Source: an uncultured Clostridia bacterium (GTDB lineage Bacteria > Bacillota > Clostridia > Monoglobales > Monoglobaceae). From it: a stretch of 64,000 nucleotides of DNA. Made by a program: the position numbers and the translations under genes. The first letter of the stretch is position 1. Each line of letters begins with the position of its first letter. The notes beneath the pieces were generated by a model. It was given only the letters and a program-made list of their open reading frames with translations. It made no database searches and was not told where the DNA came from. This document shows positions 44,199 through 53,838 of the stretch, piece after piece. The stretch lies in the NCBI GenBank assembly GCA_934454115.1, contig CAKSFQ010000010.1, forward strand, positions 1 through 64,000, in the 5' to 3' direction.

Positions 44199-46823
44199 TT
44201 AGTCAGCGATTGCTGCCTGTGCAGCTGCAAGTCTCGCAATCGGAACACGATACGGCGAGCAGGAAACATAGTCAAGACCGATCTTGTGGCAGAATTCCAC
44301 GCTGGTCGGGTCACCGCCGTGCTCACCGCAGATACCGCAGTGAAGGTCGGGGCGAACACTCTTACCGAGTTTGATTGCAGTTTCCATCAGCCTGCCGACA
44401 CCGGTCTGGTCAAGCTTTGCAAACGGATCGTTCTCAAAGATTTTTGCGTCATAGTAAGCATCCAGGAACTTACCGGCATCATCGCGGGAGAAGCCGTAAG
44501 TCATCTGGGTCAGGTCGTTGGTACCGAAGCAGAAGAACTCAGCGTCCTTTGCGATAGCGTCTGCGGTCAGTGCAGCACGCGGAATCTCGATCATGGTACC
44601 AACCTCATACTTCAGGTCGATGCCGGCAGCCTTGATTTCCTCGTCTGCGGTCTCTACCACAAACTTCTTTACATAGCGCAGCTCTTTCTCATCGCCGATC
44701 AAAGGAATCATGATCTCCGGCTCTACGTTCCAGTCCGGATGTGCCTTCTTCACGTTGATGGCCGCGCGGATAACAGCCTTGGTCTGCATCTTTGCGATTT
44801 CCGGATAGGTGACAGCCAGGCGGCAACCGCGGTGACCCATCATCGGGTTGAACTCGTGCAGCGAGTCGATCATATTCTTGATCTCCTCCACCGTCTTACC
44901 CTTGGTTGCAGCCAGCGCTTCGATATCAGCCTCATCGGTCGGTACAAATTCGTGCAGAGGCGGATCCAAGAAACGGATGGTAACAGGGTTGCCTTCCAGC
45001 GCTTCGTAAAGCTTTTCAAAGTCGCCCTGCTGCATCGGCAGAATCTTATCCAGAGCCGCTTCTCTCTCTTCTACGGTATCCGAGCAGATCATTTCACGGA
45101 ACGCGTCAATACGGTTGCCCTCAAAGAACATGTGCTCTGTCCGGCAAAGACCGATACCCTCAGCGCCGAGCTCTCTGGCCTTCTTTGCGTCAGCCGGAGT
45201 ATCTGCGTTGGTTCTTACCTTCAGCTTTCTGTACTTGTCAGCCCAGCCCATAATTCTGCCAAAGTCGCCGCCGATCTGCGCGTCTACGGTCGGGATAATA
45301 CCGTCATAGATATTACCGGTGGAACCGTCAAGAGAAATTTCGTCACCCTCTACATAGGTCTTGCCCGCCAGGGTAAACTTCTTGTTTTCTTCGTCCATTG
45401 CGATGTCGCCGCAGCCGGATACACAGCAGGTACCCATACCGCGTGCAACAACGGCAGCGTGAGAGGTCATGCCGCCGCGCACGGTCAGAATACCCTGCGA
45501 AGCCTTCATGCCCTCGATATCCTCCGGCGAGGTCTCCAGACGAACCAGAACGACCTTCTTGCCGGCCTCGTTCCAGGCCTTTGCGTCCTCGGCGGTGAAT
45601 ACGATCTGACCGCAGGCAGCGCCCGGAGATGCGCCCAGCGCCTTCGCAATCGGCGCTGCGGCCTTTAATGCTTTTGCGTCAAACTGCGGATGCAGCAGCG
45701 TGTCGAGGTTTCTCGGATCGATCATAGCAACTGCCTTTTTCTCGTCGATCATGCCCTCGTCAACCAGGTCGCAGGCAATCTTTAATGCGGCCTGTGCGGT
45801 TCTCTTACCGTTTCTGGTCTGCAGCATGTAAAGCTTCTCGTTCTCTACGGTAAACTCCATGTCCTGCATGTCTCTGTAATGATCCTCCAGCGTTTTGCAA
45901 ACCTGCTCAAACTGCTTAAATGCAGCCGGGAACTTCTCTGCCATCTGTGCGATCGGCATCGGCGTACGTACACCGGCAACAACGTCCTCGCCCTGTGCGT
46001 TGGTCAAAAATTCGCCCATCAGCTTCTTTTCGCCGGTTGCGGGGTCTCTGGTGAAGGCAACACCGGTACCGCAGTCGTCGCCCATGTTACCAAATGCCAT
46101 CATCTGTACGTTAACGGCAGTACCCCATGAATAAGGAATATCGTTGTCGCGGCGGTATACGTTTGCTCTGGGGTTGTCCCAGGAACGGAATACGGCCTTG
46201 ATGGCGCCCATCAGCTGTTCCTTCGGGTCGGTCGGAAAGTCCTTGCCGATCTTTTTTTTGTATTCTGCCTTAAACTGTCCGGCAAGCTCTTTTAGGTCGT
46301 TTGCGGTCAGTTCAACGTCCTGCGTAACGCCTCTCTGTTCCTTCATTTCGTCGATGAGCTGCTCAAAGTATTTTTTACCGACTTCCATAACAACGTCGGA
46401 ATACATCTGGATAAATCTGCGGTAGCAGTCCCAAGCCCAGCGATCATTGCCGGATTTCTTTGCGATTGCGTTGACAACATCCTCGTTTAAACCAAGGTTT
46501 AAGATGGTGTCCATCATACCCGGCATGGATGCTCTCGCGCCGCTGCGGACAGAAACCAAAAGCGGGTTTTCCATGTCGCCGAACTTCTTGCCGCAGATTT
46601 CTTCCATCTTGACAATGTTTGCCATGATTTCAGCCTGGATATCATCGTTGATCTTTTTGCCGTCCTCATAGTACTGGGTGCAGGCCTCGGTCGAAACGGT
46701 GAATCCCTGCGGAACAGGAAGACCCATCTTGGTCATCTCGGCAAGGTTGGCACCTTTGCCGCCGAGAAGCTCTCTCATTGTTGCGTCACCTTCGCTAAAA
46801 AGGTATACATACTTTTTTGCCAT
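44199..46823 (-). CDS. ppdK: Pyruvate, phosphate dikinase
   Basis: The 874-residue enzyme interconverts pyruvate, ATP and phosphate with PEP, AMP and pyrophosphate; many anaerobes use it in glycolysis. The N-terminal ATP-grasp domain contains LLGGKGANLAEM and VSVRSGARASMPGMMDT. The swivelling domain carries the phosphorylated His455 in GGMTSHAAVVARGMG. The C-terminal PEP/pyruvate barrel contains GLCRTEHMF and ends with LHCGICGEHGGDP, including the catalytic Cys. Length is standard. ATG 46823 follows GGAGG; an upstream ATG overlaps that site. Confidence 0.97.
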   Translation of the reverse strand: MAKKYVYLFSEGDATMRELLGGKGANLAEMTKMGLPVPQGFTVSTEACTQYYEDGKKINDDIQAEIMANIVKMEEICGKKFGDMENPLLVSVRSGARASMPGMMDTILNLGLNEDVVNAIAKKSGNDRWAWDCYRRFIQMYSDVVMEVGKKYFEQLIDEMKEQRGVTQDVELTANDLKELAGQFKAEYKKKIGKDFPTDPKEQLMGAIKAVFRSWDNPRANVYRRDNDIPYSWGTAVNVQMMAFGNMGDDCGTGVAFTRDPATGEKKLMGEFLTNAQGEDVVAGVRTPMPIAQMAEKFPAAFKQFEQVCKTLEDHYRDMQDMEFTVENEKLYMLQTRNGKRTAQAALKIACDLVDEGMIDEKKAVAMIDPRNLDTLLHPQFDAKALKAAAPIAKALGASPGAACGQIVFTAEDAKAWNEAGKKVVLVRLETSPEDIEGMKASQGILTVRGGMTSHAAVVARGMGTCCVSGCGDIAMDEENKKFTLAGKTYVEGDEISLDGSTGNIYDGIIPTVDAQIGGDFGRIMGWADKYRKLKVRTNADTPADAKKARELGAEGIGLCRTEHMFFEGNRIDAFREMICSDTVEEREAALDKILPMQQGDFEKLYEALEGNPVTIRFLDPPLHEFVPTDEADIEALAATKGKTVEEIKNMIDSLHEFNPMMGHRGCRLAVTYPEIAKMQTKAVIRAAINVKKAHPDWNVEPEIMIPLIGDEKELRYVKKFVVETADEEIKAAGIDLKYEVGTMIEIPRAALTADAIAKDAEFFCFGTNDLTQMTYGFSRDDAGKFLDAYYDAKIFENDPFAKLDQTGVGRLMETAIKLGKSVRPDLHCGICGEHGGDPTSVEFCHKIGLDYVSCSPYRVPIARLAAAQAAIAD

Positions 46824-46867
46824 TCGTGTTACCTCCATGTATATAAAGTTAATTTTTTACGTTGGTT

Positions 46868-47338
46868 TTACTGATTTTGTTTTCGTAGATCGGACTGCCG
46901 CAGGTCAGAAAAAAACTCCTGCAGCAGCATAGCGCATTCATCCTCCATAATGCCGCAGTAGCATTCCGCCTTGTACATCAGTGCAGGGTGTGACAAAAGC
47001 GCCGCATTGGAGACGGCAAAGCCGCCTTTTGGATCATAGGCGCCAAAATAGAGACGGCGCAGCTTTGCCTGTGCAATCGCACCGCAGCACATAGCGCACG
47101 GCTCTAAGGTTACGTATAGGTCACAGTCCGACAGATACCGGGTGTTAAGAACCCGGCTGGCCGATTGAATCGCCAGGACTTCCGCATGACAGAGCGCATC
47201 TTGGTTTGCCATCTGCAGATTATGGGCACGGGCGATGATCTTTTGATCTTTCACAATCACTGCACCGACCGGAATCTCTCCGGCTATGTAAGCGCGCCGT
47301 GCTTCGTCCAGGGCGGCACGCATAAACGGATTTGTCAT
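46868..47338 (-). CDS. tadA: tRNA-specific adenosine deaminase
   Basis: The 156-residue zinc deaminase converts A34 to inosine in tRNA-Arg(ACG). Zinc ligands are His51 in CHAEVLAIQ, whose Glu53 is the proton shuttle, and the cysteines of EPCAMCCGAI. VGAVIVKDQKIIARAHN and GAYDPKGGFAVSNA are typical of TadA rather than of cytidine deaminases. GGAGG lies 6 bases before ATG 47338; the longer open frame is not supported. It is second in the minus-strand unit after the HPr-like gene. Confidence 0.93.
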   Translation of the reverse strand: MTNPFMRAALDEARRAYIAGEIPVGAVIVKDQKIIARAHNLQMANQDALCHAEVLAIQSASRVLNTRYLSDCDLYVTLEPCAMCCGAIAQAKLRRLYFGAYDPKGGFAVSNAALLSHPALMYKAECYCGIMEDECAMLLQEFFSDLRQSDLRKQNQ

Positions 47339-47411
47339 GACCGGCCTCCTGCTTTGGGGTTTGAACGCGACAAAATCCCGTCCGCTTGCAGACAGGGATT
47401 TCGGTTTCGTT

Positions 47412-47648
47412 TTATTTTTGGATAAAGGAATCCAATTCGCTGAGCAGCTGATCGCAGTCGTCGCTGTGTGCTTCCACCTTGATCGGCTTGGTAAGATCCA
47501 GACTGAAAATGCCCATAATGGATTTTGCGTCAACAACGTATCTTCCGGATGTCAAATCGATTTCAAAATCATACTTGGTTACCACGTTGACAAAGGCCTT
47601 TACGTCATTGATCGAGCTCAAAAGCACTGTGAATTCTTTCATTTTCAT
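47412..47648 (-). CDS. HPr-like protein lacking the active-site histidine
   Basis: The 78-residue HPr fold has the regulatory serine region DAKSIMGIFSLDL with Ser43, the counterpart of Ser46. The expected active-site His15 loop is replaced by SSINDVKAFVNVV with no histidine nearby, so it cannot carry phosphate from enzyme I. This resembles Crh in logic: a serine-only relative that could bind CcpA if HPr kinase phosphorylates it. TAGGAGGTTGT precedes ATG 47648. It leads the unit with tadA and possibly ppdK. Confidence 0.88.
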   Translation of the reverse strand: MKMKEFTVLLSSINDVKAFVNVVTKYDFEIDLTSGRYVVDAKSIMGIFSLDLTKPIKVEAHSDDCDQLLSELDSFIQK

Positions 47649-47684
47649 ACAACCTCCTAAAATTTTTTTCATTTCTACACCTAA

Positions 47685-47713
47685 ATTATATAATTTTTTC
47701 TTGCATTAGTCAA
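47685..47713 (-). promoter_or_regulatory. Sigma-A promoter of the HPr-like/tadA unit
   Basis: On the minus strand TTGACT (47713-47708), 17 bases, TATAAT (47690-47685). Confidence 0.85.
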
Positions 47714-47842
47714 TGAGAAATTATATAATTATTCCATAATTTTATTTTATGGCATTTATGCAAAATGGATAATATCGGATTTTGCCTTCCAAAAACGCCG
47801 TAAAAATGACAGGTTTTGGAAGACGGATGCGAATATGAGGAT

Positions 47843-49147
47843 GTGAAAAAAATTACTGTAAAGCTGATAACCTTGGGCTGTAAAACCAATTTATACGAGA
47901 GTGAGGCCATGTCCGCCCTGTTTTTAAAGGCCGGCTATACCATCGTCTCCGGCAAAGAGGCCGCCGATATCTATGTCATTAACACCTGCACCGTGACCGG
48001 AACCGGTGCGCAGAAGAGCCGGCAGCAGATCCGCCGCGCCCGGCGCGAGAATCCGAACGCGATTGTCGCGGTCTGCGGCTGTCTTGCACAGACTGAGTCT
48101 GAGACGCTGCGCCGGGAGACCGGCGCGGACCTTCTGGTCGGCAACCGGCAGCGCAGCCGGATTGTCGAGCTGACAGCGCGCGCCATTCGGGGCGAGAAGG
48201 GGGATTACGTCGATGATATCCGCAAGGAGACCGTGTATGAGGAGCTGGGGATTACCCGCAGTCAAAGCAGGGTGCGCGCAAATTTAAAGATTGAGGACGG
48301 GTGCAATAACTTTTGCGCCTATTGTATCATTCCCTACGCAAGGGGGCCGGTACGGTCGCGGTCATTGGAAAAGATTCGGCAGGAGGCGCGGGCGCTGGGC
48401 GAGACCGGCTATGGCGAGGTCGTGCTGACCGGGATTCAGATCGGTGCATACGGCCGCGACAAAAAGGACGGAGTCGGGCTGATCGACGTGATCGAGGCGG
48501 TGCACGAGGCGGACGGGATTAACCGGATTCGCCTGGGATCGCTGGAACCGGTGACCGTGACCGAGGATTTTGTCCGCCGCGCCGCAAAGCTGCCAAAGCT
48601 TTGTCCGCAGTTTCATATGTCGCTCCAGAGCGGCTGTGACGAGACGCTGCGCCGGATGCGGCGGCACTATAATACCGCAGAGTACCGCCGTGCCGCAGAG
48701 CGCCTGCGTGACCATTTTGCTGATGCCGCCATCACCACGGATTTGATGGTCGGCTTTGCCGGCGAAACGGAGGAGGAGTTTCAAAAATCCTACGATTTTT
48801 GCGGGGAGATGCAGTTTGTCAAGATGCACATTTTCCCGTATTCCATCCGTAAGGGGACGGCGGCGGCCGCGTTCCCTGATCAGGTATCGGAGGAGGTCAA
48901 AACGCAGCGTGCCCTTACAATGCGGAATCTGGCAGATCGTATGAAGGAGACGTTTTGCCGTGCGTACCTCGGCAAAACGCTTTCGGTGCTGACCGAGCAG
49001 ATGCAGGGCGATGCCTGCCACGGAACCACGGCAAACTATATGGACGTTTCGGTGCAGGGTGAGGAAAGACCCGGCCAAACGGTTTTAGTCAGGGCTGAGG
49101 ACTATCGGGACGGCCGTCTGATCGGCACGGTAATTGAAGAAAAATAG
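47843..49147 (+). CDS. mtaB: tRNA N6-threonylcarbamoyladenosine methylthiotransferase MtaB
   Basis: The 434-residue radical-SAM methylthiotransferase converts t6A37 to ms2t6A37 in tRNA. The N-terminal UPF0004 domain has three cluster cysteines (TLGCKTNLYE, INTCTVT, VCGCLAQ). The radical-SAM motif reads CNNFCAYCIIPYARG, and a TRAM-like C-terminal domain ends the protein. The start is uncertain: GTG 47843 gives the family-like VKKITVKLITLGC N-terminus but a poor ribosome site; TTG 47816 is the alternative. It is divergent from the HPr-like gene and followed by a transporter gene. Confidence 0.92.
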   Translation: MKKITVKLITLGCKTNLYESEAMSALFLKAGYTIVSGKEAADIYVINTCTVTGTGAQKSRQQIRRARRENPNAIVAVCGCLAQTESETLRRETGADLLVGNRQRSRIVELTARAIRGEKGDYVDDIRKETVYEELGITRSQSRVRANLKIEDGCNNFCAYCIIPYARGPVRSRSLEKIRQEARALGETGYGEVVLTGIQIGAYGRDKKDGVGLIDVIEAVHEADGINRIRLGSLEPVTVTEDFVRRAAKLPKLCPQFHMSLQSGCDETLRRMRRHYNTAEYRRAAERLRDHFADAAITTDLMVGFAGETEEEFQKSYDFCGEMQFVKMHIFPYSIRKGTAAAAFPDQVSEEVKTQRALTMRNLADRMKETFCRAYLGKTLSVLTEQMQGDACHGTTANYMDVSVQGEERPGQTVLVRAEDYRDGRLIGTVIEEK

Positions 49148-49201
49148 TAAAAAATAATTAAAAAATATATATCAAATTTCATTTTCGGGAGGAAATCAAA
49201 A

Positions 49202-49891
49202 ATGAAACATCAGGTACTGGAAAACCCTGTAAAAAACCAGACATCATCCGATCTGTATCTTGCAGCGATCGCGTGTCTTACGGTGACATTTTATCTTGCG
49301 GCAAACATCCTGGCCGTCAAGGCGATTATCGTGGGCGACCTTGTCTTGTTTGACGCAGGGACGATTACGTTCCCCTTTGCCTATATGCTGGGGGACACAC
49401 TGACGGAAATCTGGGGCTTTAAAACGGCGCGGCGCGTTATTTGGATCACGTTTTTCTGTAACGCTCTGCTGATCGGCTTTACTTCGCTGGGGCTTCTGAT
49501 TCCGGCGCCGGATTATACGCCGGGCGTGGACGCAGCCTATGCGCAGATTTTCGGCTATGTGCCGCGGATTGTGGCGGCGTCGCTGATTGCCTTTTTGTTC
49601 GGCGAACTGTCTAACGCGTGGATGATGGAAAAAATCAGAGAAAAAACGGGAAGAAAACTGCTTTTTGTGCGTACCATCGGCAGCTCGGTGCTGGGCTATG
49701 TCTTTGACACGGCCATTTTTGTCCTGATTGCCTTTGGCGGCACAGCGCCTGCACGGGATTTAATGAGTATGATCGGTGTACAATATATCACAAAACTGGG
49801 TGTTGAGGCCATTGCGGGAACGCCGCTGGCCTATGCGCTGATTGCCTACCTTCGGCGGCGGTGCACACAGTCGGTTTTAAAATCAAGATAG
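49202..49891 (+). CDS. yhhQ: VUT-family transporter, queuosine-precursor type (YhhQ)
   Basis: The 229-residue membrane protein has about six helices. AANILAVKAI, TITFPFAYMLGDTLTEIWGF and a late TKLGVEAIAGTPLAYALI match the vitamin-uptake-like YhhQ family, which imports queuine or pre-queuosine bases. No preQ1 riboswitch is seen in the 54-base gap upstream. CGGGAGG precedes the ATG. A link with the tRNA-modifying mtaB next door is plausible. Confidence 0.85.
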   Translation: MKHQVLENPVKNQTSSDLYLAAIACLTVTFYLAANILAVKAIIVGDLVLFDAGTITFPFAYMLGDTLTEIWGFKTARRVIWITFFCNALLIGFTSLGLLIPAPDYTPGVDAAYAQIFGYVPRIVAASLIAFLFGELSNAWMMEKIREKTGRKLLFVRTIGSSVLGYVFDTAIFVLIAFGGTAPARDLMSMIGVQYITKLGVEAIAGTPLAYALIAYLRRRCTQSVLKSR

Positions 49892-49905
49892 AAAAGAGGG
49901 ATTGT

Positions 49906-51795
49906 ATGAACTACGGATTTGTCAAGGTAGCCACGGCCGCGCCGGAGGTTCGGGTGGCAGATGTCACTTTTAATACCCAAAAAACCATTGCCGCAATGCA
50001 CGCGGCGGCGGAACACGGGGCGCGGCTGATCGTGTTCCCGGAGCTGGGACTGACCGCCTATACCTGCAGCGATTTGTTTTTTCAGTCGGCGCTGATCCAA
50101 AAAGCCAAGGATGCAGTGCAGCAAATCGCCGGAGAAACTGAGACGCTGGACATATTGGCAGTGGTCGGTCTGCCGCTGGCGGTCGGGGACAAGCTTTATA
50201 ATGCGGCTGCGTTTTTGCAGGGCGGCAGAATTTTGGGGTTTGCGACCAAAAAGTATCTGCCCAATTACAGTGAATTTTATGAGATGCGGCATTTTTCGGT
50301 ACTGGAAGAAAACACAACCGTCCGCATCGGCGGCGAGACGGTTCCCGTCGGCCCCCGGCTTATCTTTTGTTCGGAATATATGGAGGATTTTAAGGTTGCG
50401 GCGGAGATCTGCGAGGATTTATGGGCGCCGGAACCGCCGGGCGTTTTCCATGCCCTGTGCGGTGCCACTGTCCTGGTGAATCTGTCTGCCAGCAACGAAA
50501 TCATCGGAAAGAGCGATTACCGCCGCACGCTGCTTCGGTCGCAGTCCTCCCGTGCGGTCTGCGCTTATCTCTATGCCGACGCCGGTCAGGGCGAATCTAC
50601 GACCGACCTGGTCTTTAGCGGCCACAGTATGATCTATGAAAACGGAACGCTGCTCGGTGAGACAAAGCCGTTTTGCGAGAAGATTTTATACGCGGATATC
50701 GATGTTGCGCGTGTGGTGCAGGAGCGTAGACGCCTCAGCACCTTCCGGCCAAAGGAGGACGACGGGTATTTAAAAATCCCGTTCGGCGGCAAGCACAGCA
50801 AAACCGTACTGGAGCGACGCTTTGATCCGCATCCCTTTGTGCCGTCGGAGGAGGAGGGACGCAGAAACCGCTGTGAAGAGATTTTTTCGATCCAGTACCA
50901 CGGCCTGAAAAAGAGACTGATGCATATCGGCTTAAAAACGGTGACGATCGGCATTTCCGGGGGACTTGACAGTACACTTGCACTCCTGGTTGCCGCGCGT
51001 GCATTTGACAGTTTAAATCTGCCGCGCAGCGGCATTGTTGCGGTGACGATGCCATGCTTTGGCACCACCGACCGCACCTATCAGAATGCCAAAAACCTGA
51101 TTCTGGGGCTTGGCGCCACCTTGCGTGAGATCAATATCAAAGCCGCCGTACGGCAGCATCTATCGGACATTGGCGCGGATGAGCGCGTGCATGACGTGAC
51201 CTATGAGAACGCACAGGCGAGAGAGCGTACCCAGGTGCTGATGGATATCGCCAATCAGACGGGCGGAATCGTGGTCGGTACGGGTGATTTGTCGGAGCTT
51301 GCGCTCGGTTTTGCCACCTATAACGGAGACCATATGTCAATGTACGGCGTTAACGCCTCAGTGCCCAAAACGCTGGTGCGCCACCTGGTGCGCTGCGTAG
51401 CGGACGGCAGCGAAGGCGGCTTGAAGGCAACCCTTTATGATATTTTAGATACGCCGGTCAGCCCGGAACTTTTGCCGCCGGAAGAGGACGGCGCCATCGC
51501 ACAGCAGACGGAGGAAATCGTGGGTCCTTATGAGCTGCATGACTTTTTTCTCTATTACATGCTGCGCTGGGGATTCTCGAAGGACAAGATCCTGCACCTG
51601 GCAAAGAACGCGTTTTCGGGCTGCTACGATACGCCGACCATCCAAAAATGGCTGGATATCTTTATGCGGCGATTCTTTAAAAGTCAGTTTAAGCGCTCCT
51701 GTATGCCGGACGGGCCAAAGGTCGGCAGCGTCGCCCTGTCTCCGAGGGGCGATCTTCGGATGCCGAGCGATGCCGCCGAGGATATGATTCAATAA
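49906..51795 (+). CDS. nadE: Glutamine-dependent NAD+ synthetase
   Basis: The 629-residue enzyme makes NAD+ from nicotinate adenine dinucleotide using glutamine nitrogen. The N-terminal nitrilase domain has the triad Glu46 (FPELGL), Lys115/116 (KKYLPNYSEF) and Cys169 (EICEDLW). The C-terminal synthetase has the pyrophosphate loop SGGLDSTLALL from residue 351, GTGDLSELALG and NASVPKTLV. AAAGAGGG precedes ATG 49906; it starts 14 bases after yhhQ. Length is typical of the clostridial glutaminase-fused form. Confidence 0.95.
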   Translation: MNYGFVKVATAAPEVRVADVTFNTQKTIAAMHAAAEHGARLIVFPELGLTAYTCSDLFFQSALIQKAKDAVQQIAGETETLDILAVVGLPLAVGDKLYNAAAFLQGGRILGFATKKYLPNYSEFYEMRHFSVLEENTTVRIGGETVPVGPRLIFCSEYMEDFKVAAEICEDLWAPEPPGVFHALCGATVLVNLSASNEIIGKSDYRRTLLRSQSSRAVCAYLYADAGQGESTTDLVFSGHSMIYENGTLLGETKPFCEKILYADIDVARVVQERRRLSTFRPKEDDGYLKIPFGGKHSKTVLERRFDPHPFVPSEEEGRRNRCEEIFSIQYHGLKKRLMHIGLKTVTIGISGGLDSTLALLVAARAFDSLNLPRSGIVAVTMPCFGTTDRTYQNAKNLILGLGATLREINIKAAVRQHLSDIGADERVHDVTYENAQARERTQVLMDIANQTGGIVVGTGDLSELALGFATYNGDHMSMYGVNASVPKTLVRHLVRCVADGSEGGLKATLYDILDTPVSPELLPPEEDGAIAQQTEEIVGPYELHDFFLYYMLRWGFSKDKILHLAKNAFSGCYDTPTIQKWLDIFMRRFFKSQFKRSCMPDGPKVGSVALSPRGDLRMPSDAAEDMIQ

Positions 51796-51803
51796 CGGAT
51801 ACG

Positions 51804-51846
51804 AAAAAAAGCGCTTATTTTCAGCGATGAAAATAAGCGCTTTTTG
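51804..51846. terminator. Bidirectional terminator between nadE and the beta-helix protein gene
   Basis: GCGCTTATTTT-cagcgatg-AAAATAAGCGC is flanked by A-run and T-run, so it serves both convergent genes. Confidence 0.9.
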
Positions 51847-51853
51847 ATTTTGG

Positions 51854-53836
51854 TTATTCAATTTTTGCCGTATGGCTTGCCATATCCGCGCTTTTGCTTG
51901 CAGGTGTTTCCGGCGCCGCGCCGTCGCAAAGCGGAACGATTTGATCATCCAACAGGAAAGCTTTGATCTTTGTCGCGCCTTTTATGTTTAGCCCGATTGC
52001 GGCGATGTCAAAAGAAGTTTTTTCGGTAATATCAAGCGGTATGGACTTGATATCCAAAAGCCGGTCTCCGTGATAGCTTGCCGCAAACAAAGAAGCCGGT
52101 TTGTAAAGGTTTAAAACCGATATATTGTCCGCGGTCAGCGTCAGCGACGGTTTGAGAACAAGCCAATGTTCCTTGTTTTTGTAGATCACTTTGTAGTCGT
52201 CATTGTCCGGTATGATGAAGTTTGAACGGTCGCCGACCGGGTCGTGCCACGTTTCGTTAAACACATATTCTATATCTACCGGCTCTGTAAACGTCGGCGT
52301 TTTACTCACGGAAACACCGACTTTTTCAGTGCCTGTCATGCCTTTGCGAAATTGAAACTTTTTGCCGTTCATAAGATAGAGGTTGCTTGGCGAACCGTCA
52401 TCCGACGAGGTGTTTCCGATGATCGTTGTCCCTCCTGAGATTTCAAGCTCGTTGCCGAAATTGTTTTTCTTGTTTAAGCAAATTCCGCCGCCCTGCGGAG
52501 ATGTATTCTTTGTTATTGTTGCAGAGTTAAATATACACCATGTGGAGATGTAGTCAATGTAAACTCCGCCGCCTGCCATTCTTGCCGTGTTTTCTTCGAT
52601 TATACAGCTTCCGTTAACGACGAACGAATCTCCGCTTGGGGAAATTCCTCCGCCTAAATCTGCGGTATTTCCCTTTATGTAAAATGGTTTTTTGCCTTTT
52701 GATATCATAACTTGTGTATCGCTTGTCGCCCGGATTCCGCCGCCTCCTCCTGCTGTACAAGTATTATTGCTTACAGAACCGTCGCACAAATTAAGCATAG
52801 TGCCCGGGCCCGCAAAAATACCTCCGCCGTCAGACCCGGATGTATTATTGCATATGTTGCTGCAATTCATATTGGTAACCGGATTGCTATACTTGTTGCG
52901 GTCGAGATAAATACCTCCGCCGCTGCCGGAAGCGGAGTTATCGTGTATGTTGGCGTTATCTATATGCGCACGAATATTGTTCGCAGCAAATCTGAGATAA
53001 ATTCCGCCGCCTAAATTTGCGCTGTTGTTGCTTAATTCAATATCGCGGAATTTAATTATGCTGCTCGTTTCGGTATAAATCGCACCGCCCATGCTTGTCA
53101 CAGCATTGCTGTCTGCTTTTATATTGCAGATTTCACCTTCTGTATTGCCTTTAAGATGAATTGCTCCGCCGTTTATTGCGCTGTTGCCGTTCATTTCGCC
53201 GCCGTGTGTATTTATTGTGCCGTTTTCAACAGAAATTGCACCGCCCGAGCCCTTCGGCGCTTTATTGTTGTTTATAGAGCCGCCGTACATCGTAAATGTG
53301 CCGCCGCTTACAAAAATGCCGCCGCCGTTTGCACCCTCGACCGTGTTGTCGGATATGCTGCCGCCGTACATCACAAATTGACTGCCCGGCTGACAGTTTA
53401 CTGCGCCGAATCTTGCAGCGTCTTTTTGTGCAGAACCCTTTGCACCGGTAATTTTACCGCCGGTCTTGCAGTCGCAGAGTACGAAGGTTTGGTTTTTGCC
53501 GACGCGAACAGCCGGGTTTCCTGCGTTATCTATCGTAAGCGTATTGCCGTTAAGGCAAAGGTGCACGGTGGCATTGGAAATATCGAGTGTGCTTGGGATA
53601 GTAACATCGTTTTCTAAATATAAATATACCGTTTTGTTGGCATCAGCGCCTCCGGCGCCAACTGTGGTGTCGCCATCCCACGCCTGCCAGGTTACGATTT
53701 CTCCGTGATCCTCCGTGCAGTCACTTTTTCCGCAGATACGGTGGCTGTGGGGAGCGGACGTTTCTCCTTCTGCATATACGAACGTTCCCAAAAGTGTCAA
53801 AATCAGTGCAAAAAATACCAATGATAATCGTTTCAT
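51854..53836 (-). CDS. Secreted Pmp-like beta-helix protein (adhesin-like)
   Basis: The 660-residue product has a signal peptide (LSLVFFALILTLLGTFVYA), then HSHRICGKSDCTEDHGE, a Cys/His motif common at the start of clostridial surface proteins. Residues about 60-470 are a right-handed beta-helix of roughly 25-residue turns with recurring NGGGIFVSGG, GSGGAISVENG, MGGAIYTE and NLGGGIYLR, as in polymorphic outer-membrane proteins. The C-terminal 130 residues are beta-rich and end with KIKAFLLDDQ-VPLCD, like the end of the protein at 26843. No wall anchor is visible. ACGGAGGG inside tetR precedes the ATG, two bases after the tetR stop, so both genes form one coupled unit. The ligand is unknown. 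Confidence 0.8.
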   Translation of the reverse strand: MKRLSLVFFALILTLLGTFVYAEGETSAPHSHRICGKSDCTEDHGEIVTWQAWDGDTTVGAGGADANKTVYLYLENDVTIPSTLDISNATVHLCLNGNTLTIDNAGNPAVRVGKNQTFVLCDCKTGGKITGAKGSAQKDAARFGAVNCQPGSQFVMYGGSISDNTVEGANGGGIFVSGGTFTMYGGSINNNKAPKGSGGAISVENGTINTHGGEMNGNSAINGGAIHLKGNTEGEICNIKADSNAVTSMGGAIYTETSSIIKFRDIELSNNSANLGGGIYLRFAANNIRAHIDNANIHDNSASGSGGGIYLDRNKYSNPVTNMNCSNICNNTSGSDGGGIFAGPGTMLNLCDGSVSNNTCTAGGGGGIRATSDTQVMISKGKKPFYIKGNTADLGGGISPSGDSFVVNGSCIIEENTARMAGGGVYIDYISTWCIFNSATITKNTSPQGGGICLNKKNNFGNELEISGGTTIIGNTSSDDGSPSNLYLMNGKKFQFRKGMTGTEKVGVSVSKTPTFTEPVDIEYVFNETWHDPVGDRSNFIIPDNDDYKVIYKNKEHWLVLKPSLTLTADNISVLNLYKPASLFAASYHGDRLLDIKSIPLDITEKTSFDIAAIGLNIKGATKIKAFLLDDQIVPLCDGAAPETPASKSADMASHTAKIE

Positions 53837-53838
53837 GG

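Noticed and set aside
44286..45668. 460-residue open frame opposite ppdK
   Set aside because: It lies wholly within the antisense strand of a conserved enzyme gene, so it is a by-product of codon bias.
49148..49201. preQ1 riboswitch before the queuosine-precursor-type transporter
   Set aside because: The gap is 54 bases, AT-rich, and lacks the conserved preQ1 aptamer core.
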